Below, one piece after another: positions 46,155 through 55,814 of a stretch of DNA of 64,000 nt. The DNA lies in contig PBAX01000022.1 of the NCBI GenBank assembly GCA_002716385.1, positions 1 through 64,000 of the forward strand, written 5' to 3'. This DNA comes from Phycisphaerae bacterium. Lineage in GTDB: Bacteria; Planctomycetota; Phycisphaerae; Phycisphaerales; SM1A02. Under the pieces are notes generated by a model. The model was not told the DNA's origin, ran no database searches, and saw nothing but the letters and a program-made list of their open reading frames with translations. A program made the translations under genes and the position numbers. The first letter of the stretch is position 1; every line of letters begins with the position of its first letter.

Positions 46155-48077
46155 TCACAAGGCGCGGCGTTCCCACTCCCGCTCGAGAGGCAGAAGCGTC
46201 TCCTCGATCTCCTGTCGCTCAGCGGTCAGCCGCTTCACCAGAACACCATCGGTATACACCTCCGATTGGCCCAGTTCGCCATCGATTTCATTCCGACGTC
46301 GTTCCAACCCTTCGATTCTGGATTCGAGCTTGGCCAGACTGAGTCTGGCGAGTGGATTCGAGGGCTCCTTCTTGACGGCCTTGTTCTTCTGCGGCCTCGA
46401 AGTCCTGACCGCAGCCGGTTTCGCCTGCTGATGTGTCTCCACTGGACGCGAGTGATTCAGCCAGTCGGACAACCGACCTTCATGCACGATGGCACCACCC
46501 TTGCCATCAAGAATGACAAGCCTGTCGCAGGTCGCCTCGAGAAGCGCTCGATCATGACTGATGAGCAGGAGCGTTCCGTCCCATGGTCCTGAACGACCGA
46601 GCGCCGCCTCGACCTGCTCGGCGGATGGCAGATCGAGATGGTTGGTCGGTTCGTCCAGAACAAGGACGTTGTGCGCACCACCGACCAGTGAGGCCAGAAT
46701 CAAACGGGACCTTTCCCCACCGGAAAGCGAAGCGATCATCTGCTCCTGCACCTTTCCACTGAAGAGAAAGGCGCCTGCCAGGTCACGGGCCTCCTGCTCA
46801 GATACATGACCACCATCACGCATCTTGGAAAGTGCATTGCGCAGCCATTCCCAGACTTCCATCCCCTTGTCGAGTTGATCCTGCTCCTGTCTGTACCAGC
46901 CGATCTTCAGTCGGGTCCCATTCCGGATCTGACCCCCGGACGGCTCGATCTCGCCAAGCATGCAGCGAACGAGTGTGGTCTTGCCGCTCCCATTCGGACC
47001 GATGATTCCAATTCGTTCACCCCTTTGAACCCTGAGATCGAGTGATCTCATGACAACATGTTCGTCCCATGCTGTGGAGAGTTGCTGTGCATCGAGCACG
47101 ATGTCACCGCTGCGAGGAGGATCAGGCAGGGACAGATCCGCGATTCTGACGGAGGCCAATGGAGCTTCCATCTCTTCACGGAATCTCTCGAGGCGGGATT
47201 CCCGACCCCTTGCCTGCTTGGCTCGCTGGCCGGCCTTGTACTTGCGTATGAAAGTCTCTTCACGCCTGACGTGATCCTGCTGCTTCTTGTAGGCACGCTC
47301 CCTTGTGGTCTCGAGCTCCTGTCGCTGCACCTTGTAGGCCGTGTAGTTGCCGGGGTATTCAAGAAGCCGGCCCTGATCCAGTTCCAGAATCCGCCCGACG
47401 ACTCGATCGAGCATCCATCGGTCATGGCTCACGACGATCACGCCACCTCGAAAGGTCTCAGCCAGAAACGTCTCGAGCCATTGACGACCCTCGAGATCGA
47501 GATGGTTCGTCGGCTCGTCAAGCAGAAGAAGATCCGGACTTTCAAGAAGCAATCTCGCCAGAGCCAGTCTGGACTTCTGGCCACCAGAGAGTGTCATGGC
47601 GTCCTGCTGGAACTCCTCGTCGGAGAATCCAAGACCATGCAATGTGGCTTCGACTCTGTGTCCGACTTCCCATCCTCCCGCCGCTTCCAATCGAGCCTCC
47701 AGTTCAGCTTGCTGATTCAGAAGGGAATCAAGCCGTTCAGGAGTCGCCTCGGCCATTGACTCGTACACGACTTCCAGCTCGGCGCGGATCTCGTCCAGAA
47801 CCGCGAAGGCCTGTGAGGCGGCCTGATGAACCGTGAGACCGGCCTCGAAGACGGGATGTTGGGGAAGCATCCCCACCCGTTTGCCACGTTGGAGATCCAA
47901 ACGACCCGAATCGATCTCATGCTCGCCCGAGAGGATCTTGAGCAAGGTCGTCTTTCCACAACCATTTCGTCCAATCAAGCCGATTTTCTCGCCTGGCTCG
48001 ATGCCGAACGAGGCTCCCGAGAGAATCTCACGGGTGCCGAGTCTGTGGACGAGATTTGAGGCGGCAAGCAGAGGCAT
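46155..48077 (-). CDS. ABC-F family ATPase (translation factor type)
   Basis: A 640-residue cytoplasmic protein with two ABC cassettes and no membrane part. First cassette: GRNGCGKTTLLKIL, LSGGQKSRLALARLL, LLLDEPTNHLD; second: GPNGSGKTTLVRCM, LSGGERSRLILASLV, LVLDEPTNHLD. A charged linker with coiled coil (about 235-305) and a C-terminal coiled coil (LAKLESRIEGLERRRNEIDGEL...) are typical of Uup/EttA-related ribosome-binding ABC-F proteins. Which ABC-F subgroup is uncertain; resistance cannot be claimed. It is divergent from the HIT gene. Confidence 0.92.
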   Translation of the reverse strand: MPLLAASNLVHRLGTREILSGASFGIEPGEKIGLIGRNGCGKTTLLKILSGEHEIDSGRLDLQRGKRVGMLPQHPVFEAGLTVHQAASQAFAVLDEIRAELEVVYESMAEATPERLDSLLNQQAELEARLEAAGGWEVGHRVEATLHGLGFSDEEFQQDAMTLSGGQKSRLALARLLLESPDLLLLDEPTNHLDLEGRQWLETFLAETFRGGVIVVSHDRWMLDRVVGRILELDQGRLLEYPGNYTAYKVQRQELETTRERAYKKQQDHVRREETFIRKYKAGQRAKQARGRESRLERFREEMEAPLASVRIADLSLPDPPRSGDIVLDAQQLSTAWDEHVVMRSLDLRVQRGERIGIIGPNGSGKTTLVRCMLGEIEPSGGQIRNGTRLKIGWYRQEQDQLDKGMEVWEWLRNALSKMRDGGHVSEQEARDLAGAFLFSGKVQEQMIASLSGGERSRLILASLVGGAHNVLVLDEPTNHLDLPSAEQVEAALGRSGPWDGTLLLISHDRALLEATCDRLVILDGKGGAIVHEGRLSDWLNHSRPVETHQQAKPAAVRTSRPQKNKAVKKEPSNPLARLSLAKLESRIEGLERRRNEIDGELGQSEVYTDGVLVKRLTAERQEIEETLLPLEREWERRAL

Positions 48078-48121
48078 GACTGGTCAGTTTAAGGTGCACA
48101 GCAGGAATGGAGTGACTACCG

Positions 48122-48649
48122 ATGCAACACGAGAACCTGTGGGCCCCCTGGCGGCTGGCGTACCTGAAAAGATTGGATGCTAGGCGAGACGCAATCCCGG
48201 CGAGTGAATCGTCGGATGCCAGCTCAAATTTCCTGGCCGACTACTGGATGACGCCGGATCTGGACATCCAGAACCATGTGATTCTCAGGGATGAACTTGG
48301 GATGATTCTTCTGAATCGATATCCATATGCCAACGGCCATCTGCTGATAGCCTTGGGTGAGCCTCAGCCGAATCTGCTTGGATACGACATCGAAAAGAGA
48401 GCCGCCTTCTGGCAGCTGGTTGAAACCGCCATGCAACTCGTAATGGATGTCCTCAAACCGAACGGTGCGAACGTGGGCATCAATCTGGGTGACGCAGCGG
48501 GAGCCGGACTTCCAGAACATGTCCACGCACATGTCGTTCCACGATGGAGCGGAGATACGAACTTCATGACGACGATTGGTGATGTCCGCGTCATGCCCGC
48601 CTCTCTGGAAGAGATGGCCGAGCAGTACCGGAAGGGCCTGTCCGGCTGA
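48122..48649 (+). CDS. HIT-family nucleotide hydrolase/phosphorylase
   Basis: A 175-residue protein with the histidine triad H-V-H-A-H-V-V-P-R-W (His133, His135, His137) and the upstream LNRYPYANGHLLIAL and NVGINLGDAAGAGLPEHVH blocks of the Ap4A-phosphorylase-like HIT branch. It probably breaks dinucleoside polyphosphates. Its stop lies just before the probable 6S RNA gene, which is on the opposite strand. Confidence 0.92.
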   Translation: MQHENLWAPWRLAYLKRLDARRDAIPASESSDASSNFLADYWMTPDLDIQNHVILRDELGMILLNRYPYANGHLLIALGEPQPNLLGYDIEKRAAFWQLVETAMQLVMDVLKPNGANVGINLGDAAGAGLPEHVHAHVVPRWSGDTNFMTTIGDVRVMPASLEEMAEQYRKGLSG

Positions 48650-48659
48650 AGGGTGGCAC

Positions 48660-48905
48660 CTGCCAATGGGGTGGAGCCCCACGGGCCGCAGCTGGCGGCC
48701 GAACGAATCTAACCGGATCAGCCCCGTACGGACCTTGCTCGAACCCCAGTTCAAGGTGGGTTCACGGTCCATCGTTCCCGGCCTTCCACTCTGAGGAGGC
48801 CTGGCCATCGACGCGGTACCTGTGATCCCAGGGGATCAAGCAGGAACGAGCAATATGCCCGCAGGGGTCACGAACCCGAGGGGCTCCAACCCATCGGTCT
48901 CTAGA
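48660..48905 (-). ncRNA. ssrS: Probable 6S RNA (RNA polymerase regulator)
   Basis: The 425-bp gap between two protein genes holds a rod-like RNA on the minus strand. Its ends pair: 48880-48896 with 48664-48680 form a helix of about 16 pairs. Minus-strand 48870-48851 reads TGACCCCTGCGGGCATATTG, like the CCCCTGAGCCGATATT of the E. coli 6S 5' bubble strand. Minus-strand 48761-48742 reads ACCCACCTTGAACTGGGGTT, like the 6S 3' strand CACCTTGAACCAAGGGTTC. Both motifs occur in the right order inside a closing helix, at about the right total length (somewhat over 200 nt). SRP RNA, tmRNA and RNase P motifs are absent. Exact ends are uncertain. 6S RNA binds RNA polymerase holoenzyme in stationary phase. 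Confidence 0.7.
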
Positions 48906-49073
48906 ACACTATCACGGGTCTGATGCTGTGACGATCTGAATTGGTGAGTTCTGGGACTGTTTTTGCCATTTCAACCTGCTCTGAATCGACATTGACACAA
49001 TCCCCTGAGTGGGTGAAGATACCCCTCTGGCCTGGGACGAGCCCGGTCAGTCAAAGCCCCCGAGAGGTCACCG

Positions 49074-49358
49074 ATGCGAATTTCCACTCTTGCCACATCA
49101 TCACTTCTGATTGGACTCATGGCAGCTGCAGGCTGCACCTCAAATAAGCACGCGACATGGGGCTACATCAAGGGGAACCTGACACCCGAGCTGGCCGGCA
49201 CTTCCGAAACCAAGCTCGACAAGGAACGCAATCTCGCCGTTGTCAACAACAGCGATTGGCGACAGGTCTCTGATGACTGGGGACGATTCTGGCTGACCGA
49301 TCAGCCAAACACGCTTTCCCCGTATCCGATCGTAAACACGAGTGGACAACCTCAGTAG
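49074..49358 (+). CDS. Small predicted lipoprotein, unknown function
   Basis: A 94-residue protein with a signal peptide and lipobox (LLIGLMAAAGC; Cys at about 21). The mature part of about 70 residues has no recognised domain (KHATWGYIKGNLTPELAGT, DDWGRFWLTDQP). GAGAGG precedes ATG 49074. It is monocistronic or leads the transporter gene 95 nt downstream. Confidence 0.75.
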   Translation: MRISTLATSSLLIGLMAAAGCTSNKHATWGYIKGNLTPELAGTSETKLDKERNLAVVNNSDWRQVSDDWGRFWLTDQPNTLSPYPIVNTSGQPQ

Positions 49359-49453
49359 TCCCGATTGCCAAACTCAACCTACACTTAAAGAGCACGATCC
49401 GAATGCGTCGATCGTGAAACTGTTCCTGCGACCGTTCAAATCGAGGACCTGAT

Positions 49454-50818
49454 GTGATTCGGCTGGCTTGGCATTTCATCACAACCAGCTGCCATCGCTA
49501 CCTGCCCTCCAGCGTCCCACTCAGATCCAGACGTGCCTACACCCGGGAGCTGATCTCTTGGTCGTTGCTCCCGTTGATGCTTGGGATGCTCGAAGGCGGC
49601 GTGGTCGGAATCATCGCCAAGAAATCGTTTGATGGGCAGGTCCCGACCGATCTGCTCAACATCGTCATCGCCTTCCTGACTGGTCTGCCAGCCATGGCAA
49701 ACCTGACGAGCTTCGCCTGGGCGGCTCTGGCCCATGGCAGGCACAAGATCCGGTTCATCAACTCCCTTCAACTGATCGCCGTGCTCGCAATGCTTTCATT
49801 CGCCTTCGCAACCCCGAGCACATGGGGCTTCATACTCTTCAGTGTGGCGGTAACACTGGGCAGGGTGGCCTGGGCAGGTGTCGTGACCGTGCGAAGCACC
49901 GTGTGGGGCCTGAACTACCCACGGACCATACGACCTCGCATCGCAGGCTCCTTCGCGACGGTACAGGCGATCTGCATCGCCGCCGTCACATTCGTCGCCG
50001 GCTTCATCCTCGATGACAATCCCAATGCCTATCGATGGCTGTTCCCGATATCCGCCATGTTCGGCGGTCTTGGGGTCTGGTTCTACAGCCGGATCAGAGT
50101 CCGGGGACATGCCGAACTGATGCATCAGGAGGCGGTGGACACGCGTTCGAGACCTTCGATCAATCCATTAGGGCTTCTGAAGGTACTGCGCAGTGATCGA
50201 AAGTATGCCGCATTCATGATGTGCCTCTTCCTCATCGGAACCGGCAACATCATGGTGACCGCCCCCCTGGTCCTGATTCTGGATGAACAGTTCAAACTGG
50301 ATTATCTGGGTGCCATCCTCATTCTGACCTCCATCCCGATCCTGATGATGCCTCTTTCGATACCTATATGGTCAAGATTGCTTTCGGGCATGCATGTGGT
50401 CCGCTTTCGATCGATTCACAGTTGGATCTTCGTGATCTCCAACTTCATCCTGTTTGCCGCGGTCACATGGAGCTTTCTTCCGGGCATCTACATCTCTGCG
50501 GTCATTCGAGGATTCGGTTTCGGTGGCGGTGTACTGGCGTGGAATCTCGGGCATCACGATTTCACGACACCTGAGCGTTCCACTCAGTACATGGGGGTCC
50601 ATGTGACCCTCACCGGGATCAGAGGGCTGCTGGCCCCCACTCTCGGCATCTCCGCCTATGAGATTCTCATTGAACAGGGACGGCCCACAGCCGGAGGCGT
50701 GTTCCTGATCGCAGGCCTCCTGTCGATCCTGGGAGCTGTTGGCTTCAGGCTTCTCGGCAGGCAATTCTCGGGCCCACCAGAGGATTCGAGCCCCAATCCC
50801 CCTCAGGCCGCCTCCTGA
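49454..50818 (+). CDS. MFS-like membrane transporter
   Basis: A 454-residue polytopic membrane protein with about 12 hydrophobic segments and a central cytoplasmic loop (RSRPSINPLGLLKVLRSDRKYAAFM). The distribution fits the major facilitator superfamily, but the canonical G-x-x-x-D-R-x-G-R-R loop is not obvious (VARGHRKIRFINSL-type region near residue 95 is weak). Start is GTG 49454 after GAGG. The substrate is unknown. Confidence 0.75.
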   Translation: MIRLAWHFITTSCHRYLPSSVPLRSRRAYTRELISWSLLPLMLGMLEGGVVGIIAKKSFDGQVPTDLLNIVIAFLTGLPAMANLTSFAWAALAHGRHKIRFINSLQLIAVLAMLSFAFATPSTWGFILFSVAVTLGRVAWAGVVTVRSTVWGLNYPRTIRPRIAGSFATVQAICIAAVTFVAGFILDDNPNAYRWLFPISAMFGGLGVWFYSRIRVRGHAELMHQEAVDTRSRPSINPLGLLKVLRSDRKYAAFMMCLFLIGTGNIMVTAPLVLILDEQFKLDYLGAILILTSIPILMMPLSIPIWSRLLSGMHVVRFRSIHSWIFVISNFILFAAVTWSFLPGIYISAVIRGFGFGGGVLAWNLGHHDFTTPERSTQYMGVHVTLTGIRGLLAPTLGISAYEILIEQGRPTAGGVFLIAGLLSILGAVGFRLLGRQFSGPPEDSSPNPPQAAS

Positions 50819-50862
50819 GGCCCCCAAGCGGTCTCAGGCAGCCAAACGGTGGATACAGGGCC

Positions 50863-50891
50863 TTCGAGAAAAGGCTTCTGGACGCTATACT
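50863..50891 (+). promoter_or_regulatory. Promoter-like element for rpsA
   Basis: TTCGAG (50863-50868), 17 nt, TATACT (50886-50891) lies about 140 nt upstream of rpsA. The -10 box is good and the -35 box is weak. The long leader could carry S1 autoregulation, but no specific structure was identified. Confidence 0.4.
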
Positions 50892-51029
50892 GCTGAGCTC
50901 GCCCGGGATCGGGTAACAACTCAGGACAACGAGTGGAAACAGTTTTCACCTCCTGGATTGCTACCCCCTGTACCAACCTGCGGACGCGACCCGCAGTAGC
51001 CATTTCCCGGCAGTCGCCCCCTTATACAC

Positions 51030-52790
51030 ATGGTTGATTTTAATCTTATTGCCGATCTGGGCATCCAGCAGGATGACGCCGACGCGCTGATTCGTTCTCA
51101 ATTGAATGCCGCAGTTGCTGATGGCGACATGTCGAGTGTCCTCACCGGTGAGATGCAGCAGTACAGTCGAGGAAAGATTCTTCAAGGCAAGGTTGTAGGA
51201 AAGGCCGGAGACGATGCCATCGTCGATGTCGGTCTCAAGTCCGAAGGCCTCGTGAACAAGAACGAGTTTGACAACTGGGATACGCTCGCCGCTGGCGATG
51301 AAGTAGAGGTTCTCCTCGAGGATCTCGAGGACTCATCCGGAATCATCAAGCTTTCCAAGCGGAAGGCGGATCGCATCCGAGGATGGGAACGCATTCTCGA
51401 AACCAAGGCCGAAGGCGACATCATCGAAGGTCGCTGCATGAGGAAGATCAAGGGTGGTCTTCTGGTCGACATCGGTGTCCCTGTCTTCCTTCCCGCATCG
51501 CAGGTTGATGTCCGTCGACCAAGTGATATCGGGGAATTCATCGGCAAGACCATTCGTGCCGAGGTCCTGAAGATCGACGAGGAGCGCCGCAATATCGTCA
51601 TCAGTCGCCGAAAGCTCATCGAACGCGAGCGTTCCGAGGCCAAGAGCCGTCTGATGGATGCCATTGCGGAAGATCAGCTCGTGACCGGTACCGTCACCAA
51701 CATCGCCGACTTCGGTGCATTCATCGATCTTGGTGGCATCGACGGCCTTCTCCATATCACCGATATGAGCTGGGGTCGGGTCAACCATCCAAGCGAGATC
51801 TGCAAGGTCGGAGAGGAAATCGAAGTCAAGATCCTCAAGATCGATCGCGACAAGGAAAAGATCGCCCTCGGCCTCAAGCAGAAGCAGGAATCACCCTGGG
51901 ATGCGATCGAAGCCAAGTTCCCGGTCAACAGCCGCGTCAAGGGTGCCGTCGTCAGCCTCGTCTCCTATGGAGCATTCATCGAGCTGGCACAGGGCATCGA
52001 AGGCCTCGTCCATATCTCCGAGATGTCGTGGACTCGCCGAATCAACCATCCCAACGAGTTGGTCAATGTCGGCGACGAGATCGAAGTCGTGGTTCTGGAC
52101 ATCAATCAGGACAAGCACGAGATCTCGCTCGGCATGAAGCAGATCGAAGTCAATCCATGGGAACTCGTCGCCGAGAAGTACCCACCAGACACCATCATCA
52201 AGGGTCAGGTTCGAAATCTCACCAACTACGGTGCGTTCATCGAAATCGAACCCGGCATTGATGGCTTGCTCCATGTCTCCGACATGTCGTGGACCGAAAA
52301 GATCTCCCACGCGAACGAGAAGTTCAAGAAGGGCGATCCTGTCGAGTGCGTGGTACTCGACATCGATCAGGACAAGCAGCGTGTCGGACTCGGCGTCAAG
52401 CAACTGACCGAGGATCCGTGGGTCACCGCCATTCCAGAGGCGTATCAGCCGGGCATGGTCGTCCACGGAACCGTCACCAAGATCACCAATTTCGGTGTCT
52501 TCGTCCAACTCGAAACCGGACTGGAAGGACTCCTGCACATCTCCGAACTCTCGGATGAGAAGGTCGACGATCCGCAGGACGTCGTGAAGCCAGGCGATGA
52601 AGTGGATGTCAAGATCCTCAGAGTCGACACCGATGAACGCAAGATCGGCCTGAGCCTCAAGCGTGCAATGTGGGGTGACGCTGATGGACGAGAAGATCAG
52701 CCTCAGGATGATCCGGACATGACACCAAAGCCGACTCGCGGTGGCATGGACGACCACGGTGCACTTGGAACAGACAAGATCACGCTTTGA
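51030..52790 (+). CDS. rpsA: 30S ribosomal protein S1
   Basis: This 586-residue protein helps mRNA bind the small ribosomal subunit. Six S1 (OB-fold) repeats are visible, starting near LQGKVVGKAGDDAIVDVG, IEGRCMRKIKGGLLVDIG, VTGTVTNIADFGAFIDLG, VKGAVVSLVSYGAFIEL, IKGQVRNLTNYGAFIEIE and VHGTVTKITNFGVFVQL. Repeats 3-6 carry the RNA-binding FGAF-type and GL(L/V)H motifs, as in E. coli. A short acidic/Pro-rich tail ends the protein. A strong terminator follows; neither cmk nor ihfB is adjacent. Confidence 0.96.
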   Translation: MVDFNLIADLGIQQDDADALIRSQLNAAVADGDMSSVLTGEMQQYSRGKILQGKVVGKAGDDAIVDVGLKSEGLVNKNEFDNWDTLAAGDEVEVLLEDLEDSSGIIKLSKRKADRIRGWERILETKAEGDIIEGRCMRKIKGGLLVDIGVPVFLPASQVDVRRPSDIGEFIGKTIRAEVLKIDEERRNIVISRRKLIERERSEAKSRLMDAIAEDQLVTGTVTNIADFGAFIDLGGIDGLLHITDMSWGRVNHPSEICKVGEEIEVKILKIDRDKEKIALGLKQKQESPWDAIEAKFPVNSRVKGAVVSLVSYGAFIELAQGIEGLVHISEMSWTRRINHPNELVNVGDEIEVVVLDINQDKHEISLGMKQIEVNPWELVAEKYPPDTIIKGQVRNLTNYGAFIEIEPGIDGLLHVSDMSWTEKISHANEKFKKGDPVECVVLDIDQDKQRVGLGVKQLTEDPWVTAIPEAYQPGMVVHGTVTKITNFGVFVQLETGLEGLLHISELSDEKVDDPQDVVKPGDEVDVKILRVDTDERKIGLSLKRAMWGDADGREDQPQDDPDMTPKPTRGGMDDHGALGTDKITL

Positions 52791-52816
52791 TCCACACTCT
52801 GGCCCTGACCATATTG

Positions 52817-52850
52817 ACGCCCGGTGCATGACGTGCACCGGGCGTTTCTC
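52817..52850 (+). terminator. Rho-independent terminator after rpsA
   Basis: ACGCCCGGTGCA (52817-52828) pairs perfectly with TGCACCGGGCGT (52834-52845) around a TGACG loop, followed by TTCTC. The 12-pair G/C-rich stem is one of the clearest in the window. Confidence 0.88.
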
Positions 52851-53027
52851 ATGCCTTATGAGAACTCTCTAGCACATGGCCAGAAAGACCAACGCGGAGA
52901 GGAGCAACAACCGTTTTCGATTGCTGTTGAGTTGAACGAGTTCTGCAAAGAACATTTCCTATCCCATCTCTCGTGCTTGGGACGCCAGTATCGAGCCGAC
53001 GTCCGTTGTTACCGTTAGGATGCACCA

Positions 53028-54854
53028 ATGCACATGCCTGAATTGATGGGAACCAAAAGATGCCGTTTACAGCACGCTGATGCGGGTTTTCGCCAAATGA
53101 ACCCATTCGGTCTGGGACGGCTGTTGCTCAAGATCAACATGGTGCTGATCTCCATGATGCTTCTGGGCATCATGCCATCCACCGCGAAGGCCGAACTGGA
53201 TCTTGAAGACTGCGTCGGCGCCTGGCTTGAAGCCCGAAGCTGGGTCGACGACCTCGCTGTCCCCGAGAAAACAGTCCGTACTTCACTGGTTCCAAACGCC
53301 TCGGCCGCGTGCATAATCCTCCGACATCGAGGCCGGACAGTCGGGGTGGGACTTTCCCATTCGGACGACACGGACCCCTCCGATGCACCGTTGATTCAGG
53401 ATGCGACGAGACTGGCCGTGCGGGCAGCACTCAAGGACCAGACGATCACCGCCCTGCCGGAATCCGTGCGTACGGATGCCGGCAGGAATCTCGTCATGGA
53501 GATGGAGATCGCCGGACCACTGCAGGCGTTGCTTGGGCGGAGCATAGAAGTTGCCGCTGAACGTATTCAACCTGGTGTTCATGGGATCGCGATGAGGTAT
53601 GGCGATCGCTGGTGGTTTGAATTTCCATCTCAACTCCGCATGTCAAATGCAGCGGCTGGACCACAACGAATACTGGCACTTGCGCTCACAAGTGAATTGT
53701 CACCGAGGCAGATCGAGAATCTGAGAAACACCGGCGAAGTCAGTCTGTATCGATTCGAGACGGTGAATCTCGCCCAAACAGAATCTGGCGACATGCCTCG
53801 CATGCTCACATGCGGAGACATCCCCGTCATCCAGTCCGAAGTGACACCTGAACGGATTGCCCAATCGCGGGATGCGTTGGCGAAGCACCTGCTCGGCAGG
53901 ATATTCACGTCGGCCGATGGCACTCGACTTGTCGGAAGCTACACACCTCTGGCGGCCTCCTTCAAGACCCAGCCGCCGACTGAACGTGAAAGAGCGATCG
54001 TCGCACTCTCGCTCGCCAGATATTCAAGGAATCCGGCTGTGGATCCTGAACTAGCAAATGCGGCAAGAACCGCCGCTGCCGAACTTATCGAAGGATCGCT
54101 GTCAGAACCCGATATGGTTGGTTCCGGCGATCCTCTGGAAGCTTCCGCTACCTATCTCGCAGCCCGGGAATTGAATCTCGATGATGGAGGCCGGCAAATA
54201 GACATCATCAGGAATCATGTCCTGAAGCTTCGCGAATCGGGTGATCTGGTCATCAGAAAGCAGGCCTCGAGCGTAGTGTTCGTCTGCGCGGCATTGATGA
54301 AGAGTCCGTCTGAAGACGACATGGATCTGGCTGTTGAAATGTCCAGAAAGGCACGCGACACCATGCCGGTTCAGCAACAGGTGACCCTTCTCCCATGGCT
54401 GGGCTGGATCGAACGTGACAACCGGACAAGACTGGAATCACCTTCATCCAATCCCGATCTCAATGCGCTTCAATTCATCCGCAGGCAGACTATGAATCTC
54501 CAGGCTCCCCCGTCATTCGACAACAAAACCCTGAATGCCGGTGGTTACATTCTTGAACCTGGGCCAAGAGGTGTTACATCCAGATCCTTCAGGCCCGCAC
54601 TGTTCATCGCCGAGACGATCAGTGATCCGGGGTACTTGGACTCGGATCAGGCGGATATTCTGGCGGCCCACCTTCGTTTTCTTCGCTACATGATGCAGTT
54701 GAGCTGTCGAGAGGATGTCGCCGGGACATGGCGACAGCCTGATCGGGTGATCGGCGCAATACGCGAATCCTGCTGGGATGCTGAACTGGACCCAGTCACC
54801 CAGGCCATGGGATTGATGGTGCTCTCGGAGCCCATCTCAAACACCGACCCCTGA
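53028..54854 (+). CDS. Large exported protein of unknown function
   Basis: A 608-residue protein with a hydrophobic export segment (LLLKINMVLISMMLLGIMPSTAKA). The start at 53028 has AGGA seven bases upstream; ATG 53097 (MNPFGLGRLL) would give a cleaner signal peptide. N-terminal residues about 55-200 are beta-rich (ASAACIILRHRGRTVGVGLSHSDD) with a faint resemblance to AMMECR1-type folds, and the rest is alpha-helical with repeat-like helices (RAIVALSLARYSRN, ATYLAARELNLDD), perhaps of the alpha/alpha-toroid kind. Its stop abuts that of the next, convergent gene. No function can be assigned. Confidence 0.72.
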   Translation: MHMPELMGTKRCRLQHADAGFRQMNPFGLGRLLLKINMVLISMMLLGIMPSTAKAELDLEDCVGAWLEARSWVDDLAVPEKTVRTSLVPNASAACIILRHRGRTVGVGLSHSDDTDPSDAPLIQDATRLAVRAALKDQTITALPESVRTDAGRNLVMEMEIAGPLQALLGRSIEVAAERIQPGVHGIAMRYGDRWWFEFPSQLRMSNAAAGPQRILALALTSELSPRQIENLRNTGEVSLYRFETVNLAQTESGDMPRMLTCGDIPVIQSEVTPERIAQSRDALAKHLLGRIFTSADGTRLVGSYTPLAASFKTQPPTERERAIVALSLARYSRNPAVDPELANAARTAAAELIEGSLSEPDMVGSGDPLEASATYLAARELNLDDGGRQIDIIRNHVLKLRESGDLVIRKQASSVVFVCAALMKSPSEDDMDLAVEMSRKARDTMPVQQQVTLLPWLGWIERDNRTRLESPSSNPDLNALQFIRRQTMNLQAPPSFDNKTLNAGGYILEPGPRGVTSRSFRPALFIAETISDPGYLDSDQADILAAHLRFLRYMMQLSCREDVAGTWRQPDRVIGAIRESCWDAELDPVTQAMGLMVLSEPISNTDP

Positions 54855-55814
54855 TCAAGGTGAGGTCGGCTTCCCGATGACATCATCCTTCACCCGCTCG
54901 GTGATGGATTTCTCCACCGTCAGATGCCTGCCCGCGATTCGAATCGAACGGATCGGCCTGTTTTCCGGTGTGGGTATCGCATATGGAAAACCATCGATCT
55001 GGCGGTGTATGTAGCCCGGAGCCCGGATCACGAGATTCGAATCCTGAAACATCATCGTTGCCGCATCGCCGCCATTGCTCTTCCATGCGGAAGGTTCAAC
55101 CATGGTCTGGATAAGAAGGATGAGCTCCTCCTTGCGTTCGTCATTCCATTCATAGTCGGATGGTCTGTCCGAACCGCCACCCCCACCTCCACCACCGGAG
55201 CCGCCTCCATTGCCTCCCCCATTGCCGCCGCCGGAACCACCTCCCAGGTTCAGATCGGGAGGATTGTCGAAATCAGGAATGCTCGTCACCAGATCCGCCA
55301 AGGGGTAGATCCGAATCATCTGTAGGCGGGCCTCCCCCATCGCATCGAGTGTTCCGACGTATACGAGTCCCCATCGAAGTTGCCAAAGGCATGGCGCCTT
55401 CTGGGCGGCCGAGCATTGCTCGAGAATCCTCTCGAGCACGTTCAGGGCCGGAGTGTCCTCAAGCTCGAGCGTGATCTTGGTATCCGGGACGATTCCATCG
55501 GATGCGGTTCCGTCCATGTAACTGACCTGGAATCTTGTCCCGACCTGTCTTTCCAGCCAGTTCAACGCCTCCTTAACAGGAACCTCCTGCAGAGAGACAT
55601 CCAAGTCCGCGTAGATGAGAGTGCTGAGCATTCGGGCATCACGGTCATGGTGGTTCTGCTCGGCATGCCAGCGTTCCTGAATTTGATTCCATCTGTCGTT
55701 GATGTTCTGTGCATGAACCGTCTGGGAGGACAGAACAAGCATCAACAACGACATGACTGCATGTGGTCCGTAGTTTCGCACTTGATATCTCCTCGACTGA
55801 TACCGGAATCTCAT
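54855..55814 (-). CDS. Exported protein with STN-like domain and poly-Gly linker
   Basis: A 319-residue protein with a signal peptide (VMSLLMLVLSSQTVHAQ). Residues about 70-180 look like an STN/secretin-type domain (ADLDVSLQEVPVKEALNWLERQVGTRFQVSY...ITLELEDTPALNVLERIL...WGLVYVGT). A Gly/Ser/Asn linker of about 25 residues (near 195-217) separates it from a second short domain ending in APGYIHRQIDGF and IAGRHLTVEKSITERV. ATG 55814 overlaps the stop of the MacB-type permease by 4 nt, so the two are co-translated. Confidence 0.75.
   Translation of the reverse strand: MRFRYQSRRYQVRNYGPHAVMSLLMLVLSSQTVHAQNINDRWNQIQERWHAEQNHHDRDARMLSTLIYADLDVSLQEVPVKEALNWLERQVGTRFQVSYMDGTASDGIVPDTKITLELEDTPALNVLERILEQCSAAQKAPCLWQLRWGLVYVGTLDAMGEARLQMIRIYPLADLVTSIPDFDNPPDLNLGGGSGGGNGGGNGGGSGGGGGGGGSDRPSDYEWNDERKEELILLIQTMVEPSAWKSNGGDAATMMFQDSNLVIRAPGYIHRQIDGFPYAIPTPENRPIRSIRIAGRHLTVEKSITERVKDDVIGKPTSP

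Noticed and set aside
48660..48905. Structured intergenic RNA considered as SRP RNA, tmRNA or RNase P RNA
   Set aside because: The GGAAGG/AGCAG apex of SRP RNA, the tRNA-like ends and tag frame of tmRNA, and the GAGGAAAGUCC core of RNase P RNA were not found on either strand, whereas both 6S strands were.
48941..49147. Short plus-strand frame overlapping the lipoprotein start at 49074
   Set aside because: No ribosome site or protein-like sequence; the overlapping frame with signal peptide and lipobox is the better gene.
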